A DNA stretch of 64,000 nt, taken from contig CM023450.1 in the NCBI GenBank assembly GCA_013339765.2, forward strand, positions 41,114,711-41,178,710, written 5' to 3'. The first letter of the stretch is position 1. Each line of letters begins with the position of its first letter. Positions 25,501 through 36,429 of this stretch are shown here, piece after piece. Made by a program: the position numbers and the translations under genes. This DNA comes from Haemaphysalis longicornis (Eukaryota; Arthropoda; Arachnida; Ixodida; Ixodidae). Below the pieces are notes generated by a model that had not been told where the DNA came from, ran no database searches, and saw nothing but the letters and a program-made list of their open reading frames with translations.

Positions 25501-28500
25501 GTGAATTTTGCTCACAGCTAGTGTGGCGTACACAAAAGCGAGGCGAGACAGGCCCATGTGATTGGTCGCGTCCAAACCCACCTAGGCTCGGGGGGTCCCC
25601 TGAGTAGAGGTCGCGGGAGTGCCTGGCCCAGGATGCCTCGAAAGAACGGGTTGGTCTCCATCGCGTCGGCTAGTGGCAGCAGCAGCAGCAACCAGTTGCT
25701 TCACCACCCGGCAGCTGTGCTCCAGGCACCACCGGTTTCCTGCCGTAAAAGATGCAGACGCAACGCTGTCTCACCCCTGTTCCACCAACAACATGGGACA
25801 GACTTAATCAAGCTAGCCAAAAAGTAGTTGCGGCAGATGGTGCCACTATACAGTTCAAGGGCAACTTTTGTGTCAAGCGTACATAGTTCAAATCTAAAAA
25901 AATTGAATGCACTGAAGCAAATCTCAGGCTATGAGGCATGCTGTAATAGACGGCTACACATTAATGCGTTAAAGCTCTCTGGGTGGTCCAAGGACCACCC
26001 AGGGACCTTTAGTGCGTGCAAACAATCGACACATGGGCGTTTTCCAACTTCCACTTCCAACAGAAAAAATGGCCGCTGCGGCCAGGATTAAGCCCGCATC
26101 CCCCAATGGGATCATCCTCTGCATCATCCATGGCAGAGGCTCTCCAGGACCTAAACTGTTGTATTAAATTTTGCTGGCACAGAAACACCATGAACTGGCG
26201 GGTGCTTTTTAAGTCTCCTTAGAAAGCCCATCAGAGTGAACTTCACTGATTATCTTTGCTCATCCCGTTGTGCAAAGTCTGTGCTTGCCCTACATCCCGC
26301 TGCAAAGCAAGCACCGACATTTCAGGATGATGGGGATGTACACCACTTGGCCAAGAAGCTGTTGCCAGACATTTTAATAATGTCGGCACAGATGCTACCC
26401 CACCAGAAAACCAGAAGCGATGTTCTTCCTAAACTAAATATTAGGAAGGCTCAACATCTCAATGCACATGAACACTCATGAGAATAACCTTGTCACACTA
26501 AAGGCACAATAACCTTGCGCTCCAACTGAACGAATGCACGTCTCATAGCTACTTCAGCTTGTTTAATGACCAGCAATGCAATGCTTTGTTCAGAAGCCAA
26601 TAATTAAACCTGCCAATTTTTTCTCCCGTTTCCGTCAGATGGCCAGTGAAAGACCGAACGTGGTGTCACCTACAGAAAGGCCTGAAAGCACCGTGTAATT
26701 TTGCAGCGTGGTAGATGGCGAGTTTATGGACAGCTTGGTCGTGTAGCCGGGGCTAATAATTTCCCAACTTTACTAGCACTTGCCTCCTCAAATGCATGCC
26801 ACTAACAGCTCACTACATCGCAAAGTATATTTTGACTGCGCTTGCGCACGAAAGAAAAATAAAATTAGAGCCAAAACCCTCGTGACTGTAAGCGATGGCG
26901 AGGCAGTGTCTACAAGCAGCAGCTGCCATCTTTGTTTTTGAAAAATCTGTTCAGTGAAAGTTGGCAGCCACGTTTTTTTTTTTACACTTTAACTTGTGCA
27001 TCTTTGTTGCTATCAGGAAAATATTCATACAAATTTTTCAATTTCCCTTTTTTGCCTTCATTATTTTTGGCCTCCCAAACTAGTGAAAAAAAAAAAAAAA
27101 AATTCCCATTGTCAGATCGCTTTTGACATTTTCTCGGTCTTTAATGCTGCTTTTCAGAGTAATATATTTGTATTCCTGGAAGTTTAATCTACCGATGTAA
27201 TCAACTTGTTTTTACACTTGGCATTTCTATTTTCTGACACCATAGATAGTTTGATGCTACAGAAGTGCTGCCAACAAGCCCAGGCTTCCTGAGAAATAAT
27301 AAAAAAAAAGCCCTTGTGAACATCATATTTAGCAAATAAAATGCAGCTTTTAGAGGCACAATAGTTTTCTTAGGCGGAAAACTGGTTTGGTTATATCACA
27401 TACCTCCTAAAAAATGTAATAAGCAGCTACAGCATAAACTGAATTAACAAGTGTGTTTGCAACTAAAACCATAAAGTCAACAATAAGGAGTGCACATCTT
27501 CATGCAATGTTATCCATTTTTATTTAACAGCTGAATGCATAAAGATTGTAATAAGAGTGACTTGATTGTATTGTACACCAAGCTAAGGCAAGCTGTAACT
27601 ATTCCAATATATTGAAGTGAAACAATACAATACACGTGCACCTAAATGTCCATGAGCTGCCGGTCGGCTGATGCAACAAGCCTAATTCTTCTTTCCTCGC
27701 TAATGCTTTCCTTTTTAAAAAAGGAGTCTTTCAAACATGGAGATGCAAGCCGGCAGTCGGTTTCCCGTGATAAGTGAGCAACAAACAAAAAAATCTGATA
27801 GTCCTTGGCATCACTTGGAGAACACAGCTGCACAATGCTGGAAACATTTCTCAGAGCTTCGGCAATGAAGGGAGCATGGGGACAGTGGCTCTTCGTGCTA
27901 CTCCTCAACAATTAGCAGGTTCATGTTCCCTATTTTTCACAAGAGAAGGCTGTTCCACCTCGCTCCTGAGTCGTCACTGACAATTGCGGACACCAAGATC
28001 AAGCTACAGCTCATTTACAGCAAAATGGAACCCTGCCAAGCTGATTCTACCCTGAAATTCGCCTCCTGCAAAAACCAGCAGGATACAACATTTACACAAC
28101 ATAATCAGCTATGTATGCACTTTGCCCGTGTTTCCCGGATAATTCACAGGTCCTTGAATTCTTTAACACTGCTTTCTGAATAGGAAAAGTGCAGCACACG
28201 CTGAAGGCAGCTGCAAAACATGGCAGTCACAGTGATCTCAACTAATAAATTACGACACTGGTATTTCAAAATTTTCGAAAAGGCGACAACAGTGAAGGAA
28301 AGAGCATAAAGCGTCTGAGCAAAGCCTCGCTCCGCTAGACTGCTGCAAGTGTTCAAAGCAAGTTGAATTTTGCAGGAATGAACCAATACCCAAATGCAGG
28401 CAGGTAGCAAAAAAACATGCTCGGGCAGCTAATAAATGCTGAAATCCCACATGAACAACGGCCCATAGACAGAACTGCTTATCTCGGAGGACATGGGAAT

Positions 28501-31500
28501 CTAAGGATAGGTTCAGCACTTAAATGCATGATAAAAATCCACGCTGCACAGCCACAAAATGACGCAGCTTTGGGCAGCAGCAGGTTGCTGTTGACGCATT
28601 CGTTATTTCCTGCGATCGAAGCAGCCAACGAATAGTGAAACGAGGTATGTGGACACCCAGTCATGAATTTGCTTGTCACGAACGACACTAGAACCATGGC
28701 AGCCTCCTCAGCCATGAACTGATTGTGCATGTTTATCACTTTCTGGCAGGTAGACACATCAGAGCGATTCGCATCTGCAGAAGGGGAAAATGACAGTTTC
28801 TTAGTGCGAGAAAACAAGAGTTAGCTGGTCCGTAGCTTTCAGGAGGTTCCCCTGAGTGTCCTTGAATGCAACCCCGTACGAACTACACCAATAACGTTTG
28901 CACCCCAGACGGGCATGAATTACACGATTCGTCGCATTGGCGATCACACGCTGGTTGCGACGTCGATTATCGCCCTCCTTGGAACAGCTAGGCTCGCAGC
29001 GGAAGTGCAACCAACCATACTCGTCGAAGCAGCAAAAAAGCGGTGAAACAGCGACGAATCGGCCGCCTGCGCGAATTGTAGGTCACGCACTACGCCCAAG
29101 CGCGTTGGGCAAACGTCGCTCGCGTTGGATGCGACGGCCCGTGAGACAAAAACACGACCACACGGCTCGCAGCGAACGCGCACCACCACCGTCCGCGCGC
29201 TACCAGGCCGCCGCGCGTGCCGCCCTAGAAATAAAGGAGAGACAAATAATGCGGTCGCAGAGAGAACCGCGATGTGGCCACTGGCCGTCTTCAAGGCGGC
29301 GGTGCATTATACTTTCGAAGTTAGGCTCTTGAGCAAGAGTGCGATCGACAAGAGCATACAAGCAAGGCCATCATTCTTCCGAGTTTCCGAATCGATACAT
29401 AAAGCGATCAAGACGGGCACAAATGAGAACACGCACTTGTTTCACACAAGCCAACACAAGCTCACGAAAAGTCGCGACAGACATGCTCAATCATTACACC
29501 AATATTTTCTATACACAATGGAAGGAACGAAAATAGGGCCGACGCTGGCGCAAAACATTGCAGAGGCGCTGCCGTAACGAGTCGCGACAACGCGTGCCGA
29601 AAATGACATCCTCACGTTCGCAGAACTTGCGATCCCAATGACACAAGCTACACGGAACCTGTTAACACAACGTCGTAACTGCTCGTTATTAAAAACGCAA
29701 AGCAAGAAGGCCCGAACGCAAGCTAAGTGGACGGCGAGTCATCGCCGGTCGCTGACCCGACCGGTCATTTCACAGTCGCCGGCAGAGAAGCACATCGCCG
29801 AAAGGTCCGCGCGGACAGCCCGAACGCGCCAAAACATCCGCACGCTGTCTGACAGCCGAACAAGTGAGCACCATCCACACGAGACACGGGAAAGGAAAAA
29901 AAAAAAAAACTGAGCACCACGAAAAACAATTAACCGACGATCCGACCTCTCAATTAAAAGGCATCGCTGCCATCGGCTCGCACTCTCGGCGGCCCTCGGT
30001 CGGCCGGACGCTCCGAAACGGGCCGTTTACTCACTTTGTCCGGCCAGTCACATTTCCCACGACGTCGAAAAATCGCAAAAAAACTTCAAAGTGAGCACGG
30101 GAACGGAGAAAATAACAATAAAAACAGGGGCCCCAATCGCACCCGAAGCGCCGTGTCGCTTTCAAAATGGCGAACTTTTCGTTAATTACCGTCTCGGGTT
30201 TTCGCCCGCCGCCCCTTCTTTCTCTCCGCTACCTAGCTGCCTTGCGACGACGGCGATGGACAACGCGCGCCGCGGGAGCCCATTTTGTTGTTTTGTTTTT
30301 ATTGCACAATCGCTTTTATTTTTTTCTTGCCTCACTCGCATTCCTTATGCTCCGCAGGAAATATCCTCGAAGCAACAAGCGCGAGATTTCTGGCCGTTCG
30401 CAACGACGTTCCCGGTAAACGACATTAATTAGACCTCAAAGAAAATCGTCTGCTAAGCAGCTCTTCTTGCAAAAGGTACAGCACCAAACGATCGCACTGC
30501 TTCGCTTCGGCAGCGCGCCGGCCGTCGCTTGCGCCAGTGCATCATGGGCTCAGCGACGCTCCAGAGGGACACGTAACGCTCGCCTTAAAACAATAGCGCG
30601 GACCCCTTAGCACAGACACTCCATGCAGACGTACGACTCAGACAGCTGGGTTCAGAACACATGAATCGCGCAGGACAAAGGGACGGGCTGGGAAAGGGGC
30701 ACTACTGGACAGAAATAAAACAACGAAGGGAGAGGAACGAACAGGAGGGGTAACAGAGCCCCCACTACAACGCCTTCCCCTCCCAAATGAAGCGGCATCC
30801 GAGTTCATTCCCTCCCCCGCGAGTCGCGTCGTCAAACGCACATATTCAACAAGCCTATCGCTATCAGGGGGCAAAACGACGGAGGCGCCACTCCACGCTC
30901 GAGTGGACTAGATGGCGACACCTACCAAAGCTCCCCCACAGCGCGCTCATCAAATTCGAAGTCATCAAAGAGTTAACCCGTTTATTACTGCAAATTGTAC
31001 CGCAATTTTGTCATTCATATCTACTCAAATTGCAGCAGGAATGCGGCTAGTTGGAAGAGAAGCCCAGACGCGGCGGCGGAAAGCTACTGCCAGGCGCACG
31101 GACGACACCGCCGGAATGACAATCAGCTTACGGACGTGACCGCAAGCTATCCGCCTGGCGGAAACAAAACTCGGAATTTCGAAAGTAGCAGCAGCGGCGG
31201 CGGCGGCGCCGGCGCAGTCTTCGATCCGCAGTCTTTGTCGATCGAAGTCCCCGTCGCCAATTGCAATGACTACTAATTCCTCCTCCGGCGCCCCTCCTCC
31301 ACTCCTAGCGCCGCCTCCTCGGCACCGGCGAGACGTGCGAACCCGAAAAGCAAACATACACAAAAACAAGTAAAGAAGACAAACATGGCGATCCGACTAT
31401 TGTTTCGTCTATCACGAGCTTTGCGCTTTTTCTGCCTCTCTCCGGATTGCCGCAACTCCCTTCTAAATACCAGCACATCTTTTCCGAGAACAAGCGTGGT

Positions 31501-31762
31501 GCACAGCTGTCCCACGCAAGAGCGTGTCACCGCAAAAAGAGCTAAAAACCACGTTCTCTTCACGCTCCGATACTAATTTCGGCAGGAAAAATCTAATTGC
31601 CATTACGTTAAGCGAAATGGCAACGAGAGCTGCCGGATGTCGGAGGTCGACGGTACGATACAGCTCGGGAAAAACACGGTGCACGCACCGAGTATCCGCA
31701 CATTTCGCTGACCCCAAAGCCAAGAAAGTGGCCGCTTACCTCCATCTCCTTGCCGCCGGCAT
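7262..31762 (-). CDS. GATAD2B: GATAD2 / p66, transcriptional repressor subunit of NuRD (six exons)
   Basis: p66 is a NuRD subunit that bridges MBD2/3 and the CHD4 remodeller and represses transcription in the nucleus. Six minus-strand coding exons are 31762-31740, 19942-19871, 19104-18759, 16247-15891, 14802-14524 and 8113-7262. All five junction phases agree, giving 642 codons. In order the product has DDIIVLSDEE followed by the CR1 coiled coil (ELRNEEMKLVLLKK, then VRQSQ), a Ser/Pro/Gln/His-rich linker, AKLAL and ALEKTLLQIP, the CR2 GATA-type finger (CSQCGLDF...ICEACVTSN), KKALKAEHTHRLK and ALQQEQEIEQRL, and the C-terminus RQYLLDMIPPRSMAQ. These match GATAD2A/B over their whole order. About 420 bp containing the finger is out of frame with both flanks (errors near 8024 and 7599-7604), probably assembly indels. 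GATAD2A versus B cannot be decided for an arthropod single-copy gene; the symbol is nominal. Confidence 0.9.
7599..7604 (-). other. Homopolymer frameshift site in GATAD2
   Basis: A run of six G (C on the coding strand) inside a proline-rich segment. Above it the zinc-finger frame is correct; below it the conserved C-terminus is read one base out. Removing one base from the run restores the frame. The partner error, one base missing near 8024, makes the total length a multiple of three again. Probably an assembly error. Confidence 0.7.
8114..10120. other. GATAD2 intron 5, first part
   Basis: AT-rich sequence with no firm feature. A 61-codon plus-strand frame at 9,123-9,308 (MSTVNDYLIKKITKNKSG...) is lysine-rich and could be a transposon ORF remnant, but I recognise no family. 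Confidence 0.4.
10121..11241. mobile_element. 1.12-kb TTAA-flanked element (piggyBac-like, non-autonomous)
   Basis: TTAA lies at 10117-10120 and at 11242-11245. The termini are inverted repeats: it begins AGGAGCCATGAAGAG and ends CTCTTCATGGCTCCT. A second copy in the opposite orientation lies at 23889-24996. No transposase is visible; the longest frame (10,378-10,704) has a relative in the other copy. The TTAA duplication supports the piggyBac superfamily, although the termini are not the CCCTTT type. Confidence 0.8.
11300..12000. promoter_or_regulatory. CpG-rich, promoter-like patch inside GATAD2 intron 5
   Basis: GC and CpG rise sharply against the AT-rich intron. On the minus strand there are inverted and direct CCAAT motifs (near 11,740 and 11,780) and CAAGATGGCGGCCGCC at about 11,705-11,720, a YY1-type start-site motif. 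Open minus-strand frames cover 11,471-11,782. It may be an alternative or nested promoter, or a retroposed gene 5' end. Confidence 0.35.
12748..13750. mobile_element. 1.0-kb TA-flanked inverted-repeat element (mariner/Tigger-like)
   Basis: TA dinucleotides at 12746-12747 and 13751-13752 flank inverted termini: CAGTCTAATCCCGCTACAAC at the left and the complement of CAGTCGAATCCCGGTACAAC at the right. Internal copies of TTCAACGAAAT-type sequence extend the repeat. An A-run lies at 13,018-13,040. No transposase frame remains. Confidence 0.75.
14524..14802 (-). CDS. GATAD2B: GATAD2 exon 5: Ser/Ala/Asn-rich linker
   Basis: 279 nt, phase 0 at both ends. The acceptor is ...caattgcag and the donor is GTAGAG. 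It encodes a low-complexity linker (LRNQGPSPSS... to ...SQPPQPQ) between CR1 and CR2. It has no domain of its own; it is assigned by phase, position and splice sites. GC content is far above the surrounding intron. Confidence 0.85.
15891..16247 (-). CDS. GATAD2B: GATAD2 exon 4: end of CR1 and His/Gln tract
   Basis: 357 nt, phase 0 at both ends. The acceptor is ...ggcccacag and the donor is GTGAGC. It starts VRQSQLLQ, which continues LVLLKK of exon 3 as in vertebrate p66 (LLKKLRQSQ). A Pro/Ser-rich part follows, then an uninterrupted run of 15 His and a Gln-rich run, ending GVNAR. Confidence 0.9.
15941..16046. repeat. GTG/GCT trinucleotide tract encoding His and Gln runs
   Basis: Impure repeats of GGT/GAT and TGC/TGT on the plus strand, inside GATAD2 exon 4. 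On the coding strand they read CAC/CAT and CAG/CAA, giving 15 His, a Gln-rich run and a further His group in frame. Mixed codons suggest an old, stabilised tract. Confidence 0.95.
16728..18423. mobile_element. 1.7-kb TTAA-flanked piggyBac-like element
   Basis: TTAA at 16724-16727 and 18424-18427 flank termini CTCTTTCGTTACC and GGTAATGAAAGAG, inverted repeats resembling piggyBac CCCTTT ends. It sits in GATAD2 intron 3, between exons 4 and 3. It contains a 27-bp tandem duplication at about 17,808-17,860. No recognisable transposase remains. Confidence 0.7.
18759..19104 (-). CDS. GATAD2B: GATAD2 exon 3: CR1 coiled coil
   Basis: 346 nt. The acceptor is ...ctggctcgcag and the donor is GTCTGC, which is weak. 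It encodes the SUMO-motif-like DDIIVLSDEE (vertebrate DVIVLSDNE), a QP repeat, and ELAARRALVRSLRQELRNEE followed by MKLVLLKK, the CR1 helix that pairs with the MBD2 coiled coil in vertebrates. Phase fits both neighbouring exons. Confidence 0.9.
19871..19942 (-). CDS. GATAD2B: GATAD2 exon 2
   Basis: 72 nt. The acceptor is ...ttggttctcag and the donor is GTGAGT. It encodes RRHERPEPSAIALETMEVED then LSVK, with the last codon split AA|G exactly as exon 3 requires. Translation could instead begin at the internal Met (METMEVED-type start at ETMEVED) if exon 1 is wrong. Confidence 0.8.
20168..20709. mobile_element. 542-bp TA-flanked MITE
   Basis: TA at 20166-20167 and 20710-20711 flank inverted termini: left CAGTGAAAGCTCGGTAATTT and right the complement of CAGTAAAAGCTCGTTAATAC. 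The internal sequence repeats AATTTGAAC/TTCGAAC-like motifs. Non-coding; mariner/Tigger-like by target site and CAGT ends. Confidence 0.75.
22462..22517. repeat. (AAT)n microsatellite, LINE tail
   Basis: About 18 perfect AAT units. It directly abuts the 3' end of the minus-strand LINE (its tail reads as TTA repeats there), so it probably arose at the retrotransposon tail. Confidence 0.95.
22518..23485 (-). mobile_element. 5'-truncated LINE (Jockey/CR1-like), minus strand
   Basis: The minus-strand frame at 23,431-23,012 reads as the C-terminal part of a non-LTR reverse transcriptase: NTSKTKLMTYTRKTDILFSH, then DLGVNFDSKLSFSLHI, then LRLSMQLWSGIERAKP. A second frame (RADLLFLFKIIHG) follows after a frameshift. 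The 3' end has AATAAA and then TTA repeats. Degenerate and inactive. Confidence 0.7.
23674..25300. mobile_element. Outer TTAA-flanked element split by a nested copy
   Basis: TTAA at 23670-23673 and 25301-25304 bound termini AGGAGCCATGCAG and the matching inverted CATGGCTCCT. The element proper is about 510 bp: 23674-23884 plus 25001-25300. A related 1.1-kb element has jumped into it at an internal TTAA. This gives a relative age: outer first, inner later. Confidence 0.75.
23889..24996. mobile_element. Nested 1.1-kb TTAA element, inverted relative of 10121-11241
   Basis: TTAA at 23885-23888 and 24997-25000 flank termini AGGAGCCATGAAGAG and the inverted equivalent. It aligns almost end to end, in reverse orientation, with the copy at 10121-11241. 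A minus-strand frame at 24,749-24,402 corresponds to the frame at 10,378-10,704 of the other copy. It is nested in the element spanning 23674-25300. Confidence 0.85.
25970..26110 (-). repeat. Diverged tRNA-derived SINE fragment (Ruka-like)
   Basis: On the minus strand it reads like the body of the SINE at 61440: a GGCCGCAGCGGCC core, then AAAACGCCCATGTGTC, then CCCTGGGTGGTCC. The last part forms a local palindrome with GGACCACCC. The match is partial, so the boundaries are approximate. Confidence 0.4.
27642..28776 (-). other. Possible exons of an unidentified minus-strand transcript
   Basis: An excellent acceptor (…cccttctgcag) at 28775 is followed on the minus strand by about 98 open codons (ANRSDVSTCQKVINMHNQFM...) ending at 28,479. 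A second minus frame at 27,911-27,642 ends SEERRIRLVASADRQLMDI before a stop, and AT-rich sequence follows. I recognise neither, and no firm donor connects them. They lie in GATAD2 intron 1 and could be an alternative transcript or a nested gene. Confidence 0.25.
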
Positions 31763-32350
31763 CCAGATGAAAAAGTCAACACATTTAGGCTTAGCCGACC
31801 TCGATTATCCCAGGTCAGAATCGCGGTCAGCCGCGCAGTCGACGGTGCAAGCACCGGCACAATTCCAACCACAGCGTCGCACAAGCACTTCTTCAATCGA
31901 CTGTCACAGTGCCCGAGGCAGCGAGGGTTCCGTGTAGTGCGGTGTCGCCGGCTCCGGAGCGATTTCACGGTGACGGACGGTGTTCCCGGCGCGACAGCCG
32001 ATTCCCTAATTCAGCCGCAACGGACGAAAGAGTTCACCTGGGGCAGAACGTGGGCACGCTAAATTGCCCGGGGCAGTGGCGTCTTTGGATGCGACAACTA
32101 GTCGACGGGTTACGCGCTGTTGGTTAGCGCTGGTTACCGTTGGTTAGCGGCCAGACGCCGCGGCCCGAGGAGCAGAAAAAAACAAGGCCAACATCCAGCA
32201 ATATGGCCGCCGCCCACGGCGACAAGAGATTCTGGAGAGAGGAAGCCTTTTCGCTCCCGCTTCTCGGATCGGACAGCTTTTTTGTTTTCTTTCGTAGGGG
32301 GCGCGTTCCGCACAGGGCGTGCGTGCGCTCCGCTCTTGACCTTGCCGGCA
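28900..32350. promoter_or_regulatory. CpG-rich region, putative GATAD2 promoter and first exon
   Basis: A 3.4-kb stretch of elevated GC with frequent CG dinucleotides in otherwise AT-rich DNA. It contains the GATAD2 exon-1 donor (31739 downward) and an AATATGGCCGCCGCC motif at about 32,202. It produces long spurious frames on both strands because stops are rare. No coding region here is recognisable apart from the proposed 23-nt exon. The transcription start was not determined. Confidence 0.5.
31740..31762 (-). CDS. GATAD2B: GATAD2 exon 1, putative start (MPAARRW)
   Basis: A 23-nt coding exon in the CpG-rich region. ATG at 31762-31760 is followed by seven codons and AG, then a strong donor GTAAGC. 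Its two overhanging bases join the single G that begins exon 2, so the frame runs MPAARRW-R-RRHERPEP. An in-frame TAA lies upstream and this is the only in-frame ATG. Intron 1 would be 11.8 kb. It is supported by phase, donor and CpG context, not by homology. Confidence 0.5.
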
Positions 32351-32359
32351 TAAATTAAC

Positions 32360-35300
32360 CGCTTCCAAATTACTGCTCGACGCTGGTCACCGCGAGATTA
32401 ACTTTACCTCGTAGGTATCTCACGTCGTTTGTATTTGAAGAAATAAATAATTGGGGGTACATTGTCACACGGCTAATTAATGTGATCCGGCTGTCAGCAG
32501 AAGAGATCGCCCGTCATTGCCGACGCAGCATCGCCGACTGCTGTATCGATTTTTTTTTCTCTCCCGGGAGTACGTACGCCGCAAGAAACGCTCGGCTCAA
32601 GTAGCACAGTCGCCCAATGACGTTTTTAGTAATTTTTGGACCCAGATGAAGATAATTTAGTTTTCAGTTTTTTAGTAATGACTGCAGATCCCGTTACAAC
32701 GAACTGCAAGGGTCCACTAAACGCATCCAGACTGGCTCACTTTTTATTTTCTGTGGGAGCAATATGTATTTGTATAGCACTATTTTCAATAAAAAAAAAT
32801 CATATAAGCAGGGTGCATTGCACCCTGCAAAAAAAAAAAAAAAAATCAGGAGGAGCCAATGGGGAGAATAAATGTAGAATGCGCGTGAATGACAATGTAA
32901 CAGAGTGTGGAAGCATTCATGAATGTTGAAGCTGACTAAAAATTACACAGAAACTTGGTAACAGTATCATACCCATTTTAATTAATTTAACAGACTGAAA
33001 AAAAAAATACAACCACCTTTCAAAAGTTACAACCGTACATCGTTCAACGCCAAGAGCTTTCACAATTTTATACATACTAGCAACAGAAGAATGGTGAGAA
33101 GATGCACAATGTTTACTTGCACATAACTGTAAATTCCACTCGCTAATTTGAATTCAACAAAAACTTACTGAAAAAAAAAACAGACAACAGGATAACAAAA
33201 AATAAACTGGATTACTGATTTTAGCAAGAAGTTACCAAATGTCAGTTCAGTGTGAATGACTAAGAACAGACCACCAGAAAAAAACACAGCACTAGTGGCT
33301 AAAAGAAGGCTTTCACATGAGATCAATCATTACAGGGTGCTCTATTGTCGAGTTGATCCAACAAGGGCAGCAAAGCACGGAAACTGCCCCAATCAACCAA
33401 CAAAACATTGACTTGGACTGCAGAGAGAGAGAGAGAAAGAAGACTTCTGCCAAATTGACTAGTGCGATTCACCATCAAGTTGACCACGGAATAAAAATAA
33501 GTAAAAACAAGCTTCGGTAGGTACAGGCTTGCTCAGTTGGCTAGAAAATTGTTTTCTTATTGCAAATCCCACTAGTATTAACTTCTAGCTGTGGAGGGCA
33601 TCAGAAGAAGTATAAAGGGAACATTGTAATAGGCTTGCTGTTCTCATCAATGCATTTTCAAAAAAAAAAAAAAGAAAGTAAAAAAAAAAAGGAAGACACA
33701 CAAATGATTTCATTCACTGCGTACTTTAATATTTTTTGCAACTAGAGAGTAGTATTTACACAACCTTGCTTCTCATATGTGGACTCAGCCCATGACAAAA
33801 ACAAAAACAAAACAGAAAGTTGCAAAGAAATGCTTTTCATACATTCAAAAAAGAAATATCCAGAAGTATTAAAATGAAAAAGTGCTCCAATGCTTGCACC
33901 CAACAGTCCAAAATATGCAAACCAAGTCCATGTGGAACTTGAATAGCTTGCTATACCAATGCAATTATTAGGACCTCCTATAATGAGCCTAGTCTAGTTT
34001 GCAAACAACATAATATACCCAAACATTCGCACAATTTTTTTAGGTTCGACTCCTGTGCCTGAAAGATAATTGGAAAGCTACAAACAATAAAGTATCAGAG
34101 AGACGCTAACTCAATTCTTTCTGCGAATGCGTGTGCACAGGTCCAGCCTCTATTTACAGTTGTACTGCTAGCTGTACTTTGCACATAAAATTGCGCACGT
34201 ATATTTTTGGGCTTTTGGTCATGCCAGCATGAAACACAATCTCTGACAGGCTAACAAAAAAGTTATCTCACAGGTCTAACTGTCACCCCTGAAGAACCAA
34301 GAGAAACGAAAACCACACAGCACACAAATCGACCAGCCGTGGGTTAGACATGTGCAGCAGCTGTACATGTCAGTTGCAATGTCGCAATCAGTACAACACA
34401 ACAAATGTTGCTTATCTGAACAGAAATGGTTTTGAGCTCAGCAATACACAGTCCAGGCCTTCACGCCATTAGTCTTGCCTGATAACGAAACAAGGAAGGA
34501 GACAAAACAATTTTTTTTGCCCTTCACAAACAGCTGTAGTTGCTGAAGGCTCTTTGCAACGTATTAAGCACACAAATGTGCCTAATTACATAGCCACACA
34601 AGCAGTCCGCAGCACATAATCTGCGCTACTTTTCCTACACAGCGCTGATCGATCACAGCCACAAAAATGAATCTCAGGGTTCACACGCAGCACTTAGAGG
34701 AGCTTGCGTGCTGGTTAGCAAATAGGTACGCAGACAGAAGGCTTCGCCCTCTTGCACAGTGAAAACTCGTCTTAGAAAAGCAGGCACAAGACATTTGGCA
34801 CTGCAGTGCAGATACAGCACCTAACAACTTTGGATGGAAAGAAAAGACGATCAGAAGAGTAACTGCGCCTTGGCATTTTTCAAGTGGAAATGTAGCCCAA
34901 GCAACATGAGAAGCTACAGCAACTTTCGAGCTAAATGAATATGTCAGAGGTGAAGATTTCTCCAAATAGTATGCAGTATATATAATACATGACAAGCATA
35001 CGTCTTTGTGAGCCTCATTGCAGGCAGATTTGTCATTGTAAGCAAAACTCAGTATTTGTAACTAGGGAGCACGCTGGTTTAATGCTGGCTGTTAATGATG
35101 TGATTGCTGCATTTGTGATGTGTGGCATACACAGGAGGGGATTAATTGGTCAAGGCTTGAAGAAATCGCGAACCAAATAATGTGTCTATTAATCAACTTC
35201 AATCAATAATACCTCCACCTACAACATACCCACATAGTAGCACATATCATGAGGGAACACTGGCTAACATGTTGTGAAATGGTCAATCAAATAATAATAA

Positions 35301-36420
35301 TAATAATAAACTCCGAGACACGAGTGCTTACATGTCAAAATGCAAAAGCATTTTTACTTGAAGTTATGTGACCCTTTGTCTTATGGCAGGTCTGTCATGA
35401 CTACGTCATCTTCTGCTCCAACAATGTCTCCATCACCAGAGGGATGTGCATCTGACCTGTTATCTTCGTGTATTAATAGATGACGTGATTAGCTGACGGT
35501 GGTGTTAGCTGCAGCCAACGCCCGTCTTTCAGCTGGCCATGTAGCATTTTTCTGTTCCATTACATCTTCTTATGAGCCGTGCTTTTGTGGGCGACCACGT
35601 GTTTCCCAGCTGCCACTGAGGTCGACAGATGCTCCAGAGTCCATCGCAGTAGAGACAGCCCCGCCAGCAGACCCATACGTGCTCAGTAGTGCGGTTGTGT
35701 CTTCATTACCCATGCCATGATCTTTTTCCCACTGCATCATTTTTTTTCTTCTTTTCTCTCTCACTGCAACTGAGAGGTTTGGCCAACTGCATTTGTTAGC
35801 CCTACATACACACTACTATCAGCGTAAATGTGCAGGCTGCTCCCAGTGGTGCAACTATGTTCTCCGATTTCCACCATCAGGATCCTTTCTCTTTCTTTTC
35901 TGCTCTTGTAAGCATTACATATTGCTACGTGTAATTAGCATGCTAATATTACTCCTGTAAGCCTCAGTACAGGCCTCTAACACACGTTTCCAAGTCGAAG
36001 GCCACAACACATTCCCTAGGTCTAGCTTAGTTAGCTAGATCCAAGGGTCAACCATGGTGAAGGAAAAGAGCGTCGGGACATGCATTCCACAGGCCCCTGG
36101 TTCAAACCCCAAACCTAAATTCACCGAATTCTTTTTTTTTTACTTTTCTTTTTGTGCCACTGGCCATTTCTGGAACCATTGCTCAGTCCCGGCGACGCCG
36201 TACTTGCACATAATGGAGCATTAATACTTCCGCAGTAATAACTTCATTTCAGGCAATAACTTGATATCAACTGCAGTGAACCAATAATTTCAATGAGCAT
36301 ATAATTCAGCTGATGATCAAATTCACAGCAACTGTGTAACATTCCAATGCGAAAGCCCACTGAGTAGAAAAGCTGCACTCCAGTGTTTGTAGCAACACAA
36401 TGGCCCCTACAATGGCTGCC
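32360..36420. other. AT-rich region, no gene recognised
   Basis: It contains many A-runs and short degenerate repeats, and an (AAT)n at about 35,291-35,309. A minus-strand frame at 35,764-35,570 (MREKRRKKMMQWEKDHGMGN...) and an acidic stretch ending DDVVMTDLP just below it look protein-like but are interrupted by stops. They may be the relic of a transposon ORF. No RNA gene was seen. Confidence 0.4.
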
Positions 36421-36429
36421 AGCGCAGAG

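Noticed and set aside
29125..29577. 150-codon plus-strand frame in the CpG region
   Set aside because: Composition-driven; no splice logic, no recognisable motif, and overlapping frames on the other strand are equally long.
32680..32720. Terminus of another mariner-like element (GATCCCGTTACAACGAACT)
   Set aside because: Only one terminus resembles the 12748 element; no partner end or TA flank found.
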